NCBI GenBank assembly: GCA_035449085.1
Contig: DAOTKE010000159.1
Coordinates: 1-6,518 of the forward strand
DNA length: 6,518 nucleotides
Source of the DNA: DUPH01 sp035449085
GTDB taxonomy: Bacteria; Verrucomicrobiota; Kiritimatiellia; RFP12; UBA1067
Reading direction: 5' to 3'
This document shows positions 4,468 to 6,518 of the stretch, piece by piece. The notes under the pieces are model-generated. The model was not told where the DNA came from. It made no database searches and was given only the letters and a program-made list of their open reading frames with translations. Made by a program: the position numbers and the translations under genes. Numbering within the stretch: position 1 is the first letter of the stretch; the number at the start of each line of letters is the position of its first letter.

Positions 4468-6518
4468 TTGGCGAGGCCGCCGAGCGCGTCTGCGCCCTCG
4501 AACGCGACCGTGCCGCTGCCGGTGATCAGAGGGCCGGTGATAGAGTTTGCGCCGGTGAGGCGTACCGTACCCGCACCCGAGGCGGCGGGATTCACGGTCA
4601 GTGGGCCGGCGGAGACAAGCGCTACGGCCACCGTGTGATTGCCAAGGTCGGAGGCCAGTGTGGCCCCGGCGGCTCCGCCATCAAGCGTGAGCGTCCCTCC
4701 GGAGAGCGTGTAAGGTTCAGTGGAGGCGAAAGAAATCGCGCCGACCGTGACGGGAGCGTCTAGACTGACGGTGGCACCGCCGGGTTGCGCCTCCGTCGTG
4801 AACGCGGCTGCGGCAAACGGCGCGTTCGGGGGAACGCCACCCGACCAGTTGTCGGACGTGTGCCAGTCACCGCCGGCGGCGTTCATCCATGCGTCGCCGG
4901 CCAGCGCATCGCCGGCGATGGTTACGCGGTAGAGCGTATCGGCACCAGAAATCTCGGTGCGGATGACGTATGTTTTGCCGACGGCGGGATTGGCGACCAC
5001 AAAGCGCACGGGATCGATGGACGCGGCGTGGACGGAGGGAAGCTGCAAGAATGTGAAGGTGCCGTTGTCGGCGGCAGCGTCAAGGGTGCCGGGCGTAAGC
5101 AGATACAGTTTGAACGAGGTGGGGGCGCGTAACGTGACCGCGCCGGAAACAACGAGCTTGGCGGAGGAATCGGCCGCTGCGCCGATGTGGAAATCGACGG
5201 TGCCAGGTTTGTCCGGTGCGCCCAGTGTGAGGCTGTCGACCATGACGGTCTTCATCGCGTTGGTGATCCCCAGGCCGCTGCCGGGCAGGAGTGTGAGCGC
5301 GGCGGTCGTGGGCAGCGAGCCGCGCAAGATCAAGATACCATTGGAAACGGTGGTCGGCCCCGTGTAGGTGTTCGCGCCACCGAGGTCGAGCCGACCGTTG
5401 GCGTTACCGGAAAGTGTGATGCCACCATCCGGTGCACCGTTGAGGTCGGGTGCCGTCAGAATGGGCGCGTTGACTTCAAGTACGCTGTTCGCGGCGGTGA
5501 TTTCGACGGCCACCCCATTCGTGGAAAGAAAAACCGCGTCAACGCTCTGCTCGACAGCGGAACGGGCATTGCTGAAACGCGGACGAAAGATACCGCCGTC
5601 GAACCGGATACGGGTGGTGCCGGTGGATGCTAAAATCCGGTAGGGGTTGAGAATGCCGCCGTCGTGGACATCGACGGTGGTGTCGGTATCATCACCGACA
5701 TTGGCGAGGTTCATTTCCCACGCGGTGAAGCGGCCGCCGTTGGCGATCTCGAGCAGGTTGGTGGAGCGACCGCCCATCGCACCGAACCGGCAGGCAGGAT
5801 TGGAAGTGAAGGTGCCGCCGAGAACACGAACGACCGAATCGCCGCCCTGATCGTCACCGATACGGCAGGTGGAAACCGCGAGGACCGAACCGCCGTGTAC
5901 CTCGAACGTGGGGCGCGCATGTAACTTGTAGGTGTTGTAAGTCTTTTTGTTACGGCCCATGGTCAGGTGCGTGATCTCTACATTGCCGCCAAAAACGCGT
6001 ACACGCGATTCGAGCGGCACGGGCGCCGTGGTGAGGTTGCCGTTGTGTCGCCCGATGGCCAGCCAGCAGTTGAAAAAGGTGTCACCGCCGTAGATGTCGA
6101 TGAACCCTGGCTTCTCGCCGCCTGCCGCGTTCGACGTGTAACCCCCGACGTGGGTGTCGGTGCCGTTAACGATGACAGTCTGGCCGGGAACGCCCCAGGC
6201 CAGAGTGCCCTCGAGAACGGAAATGGAGGCCAGGCCGTCAGTGGGCGCGTCGCCGTTCGCCTTGATGTTGACGATGTTGTCCTGGCGGACGGCGGAGGAC
6301 GCGGCGGGAATGTAGTTGGTGCCGGGGCCGGCGAGGAAAAGGGTGCCGGGCCCCGTCTTGAAGAAGCAGCCGTTCTCGACATGCACCTGCCCGCCCAACG
6401 TCAGATCCGTGGCAGTGTCAAATACAGCCGACGCGCCGGTGACGGTGAAACCGCGTTTGGCTGTGGCGTTAGGCCCGATGTAACGCAACGTGCCAGAACC
6501 GATGACCAGATTTTCCGG
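4404..6518 (-). CDS. Giant PATR beta-helix surface protein, upstream part (no N-terminus in window; frame broken near 4467)
   Basis: The frame is open to the right edge (PENLVIGSGT precedes the TTG at 6488), so that TTG is an internal leucine and the start and signal peptide lie outside the window. The visible 704 residues are rich in G, T, V, N and A with alternating hydrophobic residues, as in right-handed parallel beta-helices. Counting from the 6488 codon: PATR-like strand with KTGPGTLFLAGPGT (about 41-57), ANGDAP...GVPGQ element (77-103), seven GG-marked rungs (128-308), APDGG and a classic PATR copy containing LGGANTYTGPTTV (351-391), a beta-rich tail (392-533), then the opening of the next module with W534 and DNWSGGVPP, and another PATR copy (627-669). 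Sense stops at about residue 674 (GGLAK). The last 20 residues, rich in R, S, A and P, are out-of-frame read-through ending at 4404. The expected role is an extracellular or cell-surface structural or adhesive repeat protein; no catalytic site is visible. The family call is firm, the function unknown. Confidence 0.85.
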   Translation of the reverse strand, partial: PENLVIGSGTLRYIGPNATAKRGFTVTGASAVFDTATDLTLGGQVHVENGCFFKTGPGTLFLAGPGTNYIPAASSAVRQDNIVNIKANGDAPTDGLASISVLEGTLAWGVPGQTVIVNGTDTHVGGYTSNAAGGEKPGFIDIYGGDTFFNCWLAIGRHNGNLTTAPVPLESRVRVFGGNVEITHLTMGRNKKTYNTYKLHARPTFEVHGGSVLAVSTCRIGDDQGGDSVVRVLGGTFTSNPACRFGAMGGRSTNLLEIANGGRFTAWEMNLANVGDDTDTTVDVHDGGILNPYRILASTGTTRIRFDGGIFRPRFSNARSAVEQSVDAVFLSTNGVAVEITAANSVLEVNAPILTAPDLNGAPDGGITLSGNANGRLDLGGANTYTGPTTVSNGILILRGSLPTTAALTLLPGSGLGITNAMKTVMVDSLTLGAPDKPGTVDFHIGAAADSSAKLVVSGAVTLRAPTSFKLYLLTPGTLDAAADNGTFTFLQLPSVHAASIDPVRFVVANPAVGKTYVIRTEISGADTLYRVTIAGDALAGDAWMNAAGGDWHTSDNWSGGVPPNAPFAAAAFTTEAQPGGATVSLDAPVTVGAISFASTEPYTLSGGTLTLDGGAAGATLASDLGNHTVAVALVSAGPLTVNPAASGAGTVRLTGANSITGPLITGSGTVAFEGADALGGLAKTRPSAPAPSSMRAPRPHSAV
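4466..4469 (-). other. Single-base frame break inside the giant gene (A4 run)
   Basis: On the coding strand the bases read GCC AAA ACC CGA in the upstream frame, which then degenerates. Adding one A gives GCC AAA AAC CCG ACC CTC, which joins GGLAK directly to NPTLGPGTFLYAG. Module C has a counterpart of the joined stretch (LLVGPGTFHYTG). The distance between the first Trp codons of modules B and C is 2099 nt, one base short of exactly 700 codons. AAAACCC in this phase is not a canonical -1 slippery heptamer, so a sequencing or assembly error or a genuine one-base deletion is likelier than programmed frameshifting. Confidence 0.85.
4890..6518 (-). repeat. Macro-repeat module A (partial, first visible)
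   Basis: About 543 residues are visible; the module opening lies off the right edge. Parts in order: a lead-in equivalent to the GPGTF.Y.G element (SGTLRYIGP, right edge), PATR strand (6318-6368), ANGDAP to PGQ (6180-6260), seven-rung beta-helix block (5565-6107), APDGG plus PATR (5316-5435), tail to 4890. Spacings: ANGD to first GG 57 residues, first to last GG 164, last GG to PDGG 55, PDGG to module end 180. These match modules B and C closely although the residues have diverged, so this is an old protein-level duplication rather than a recent DNA repeat. Confidence 0.78.
5565..6107 (-). repeat. Seven-rung beta-helix block of module A
   Basis: Seven successive rungs share a hydrophobic-x-hydrophobic-x-GG strand followed 7-9 residues later by hydrophobic-x-hydrophobic-(G/A). 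The GG cores are IDIYGG, VRVFGG, FEVHGG, VRVLGG, EIANGG, VDVHDGG and IRFDGG, with first glycines at residues 134, 167, 199, 224, 251, 277 and 298 from the 6488 codon (steps of 21 to 33). Second-strand cores include LAIG, LTMG, CRIG and CRFG. This fits a right-handed parallel beta-helix (pectin-lyase-like) fold. The adjacent cysteines C208 and C233 sit at equivalent rung positions. Confidence 0.75.

Larger units (their letters stand above)
2791..4889 (-). repeat. Macro-repeat module B (complete, contains the frame break)
   Basis: It opens with W.NAAGGDW.TSDNW.GGVPP (4830-4889), a form of the Trp/NW opening common in this family, then YTLSGGTLTLDGG. A PATR copy with LTGANSITGPLITGSGTV lies at 4482-4610, a second PATR strand at 4249-4317, PANGDSP to PGQ at 4132-4215, seven rungs at 3499-4062, and DTPDGG with PATR at 3214-3327. 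The tail ends in VMSVADAP just before the next Trp opening. Length is 700 codons once one base is restored. Spacings: ANGD to first GG 56 residues, first to last GG 175, last GG to PDGG 63, PDGG to end 179. Confidence 0.8.

Noticed and set aside
4462..4470. Programmed frameshift in the giant gene
   Set aside because: In the reading phase the bases are C AAA ACC, which would need mismatched re-pairing in both sites; one missing A explains the data more simply.
6486..6488. TTG as the true N-terminus of the upstream part
   Set aside because: The frame is open to the window edge with beta-strand-like sequence (PENLVIGSGT) and no signal peptide follows the TTG.
568..6518. CRISPR-like or satellite DNA repeat suggested by recurring CCGCCGTT strings
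   Set aside because: The strings are the reverse complement of Asn-Gly-Gly codons in beta-helix rungs; spacing is uneven and follows protein rungs, with no conserved DNA repeat or spacers.
1..6518. tRNA, rRNA, riboswitch, insertion sequence or attachment site
   Set aside because: None was seen; nearly all bases are in coding sequence or recognisable coding debris, with no terminal inverted repeats or transposase motifs.

Overview
The window is GC-rich DNA dominated by one very large minus-strand coding region (about 568 to beyond the right edge at 6518). It encodes part of a secreted or surface beta-helical repeat protein built from autotransporter-associated beta-strand repeats (PATR, PF12951/TIGR02601 type). 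The left 545 bases hold plus-strand debris of a different gene, a PQQ-like beta-propeller protein. Giant PATR proteins together with this propeller type (signature stretches DILWRYDM, NTSNGVDDTHRH and GGDIWWGKREAWL) are, from memory, most familiar in Verrucomicrobiota, Kiritimatiellota and Lentisphaerota. I therefore infer a PVC-superphylum bacterium, possibly from a metagenome assembly; this is inference, not proof.

Layout. 1-453 (+): remnant of the propeller gene, readable only by jumping between frames 1, 2 and 1, with large parts of the expected protein missing between the pieces. 450-545 (+): a short unrecognised C-terminal-like tail in frame 3, joined to the propeller remnant at an A7 run. 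546-567: a 22-base convergent gap with no visible terminator. 568-4467 and 4467-6518 (-): two parts of one giant gene, separated by a single-base frame break at an A4 run (TTTT on the plus strand, 4466-4469). Neither part has a real start in the window; the gene runs in from the right edge and stops with TAA at 568-570.

With the frame break repaired, the visible protein is about 1983 residues and resolves into three tandem modules of about 700 residues (A, partial, 4890-6518; B, 2791-4889; C, 571-2790). Each has the same parts in the same order with nearly constant spacing: a W...GG.W...NW opening (seen in B and C), PATR strands, an ANGD(A/S)P...PGQ element, seven beta-helix rungs marked by GG or NGG, a PDGG element followed by a PATR strand, and a tail of about 180-190 residues. 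The protein ends at the end of module C with no recognisable sorting signal or outer-membrane barrel.

The two loci point at each other and show no operon relationship. Points deserving attention are the regular three-module, seven-rung architecture, the missing anchor, the single-base frame break, and the in-phase A AAA AAG heptamer followed by TGA in the propeller remnant. Nothing in the window is clearly a new defence, mobile or regulatory system.
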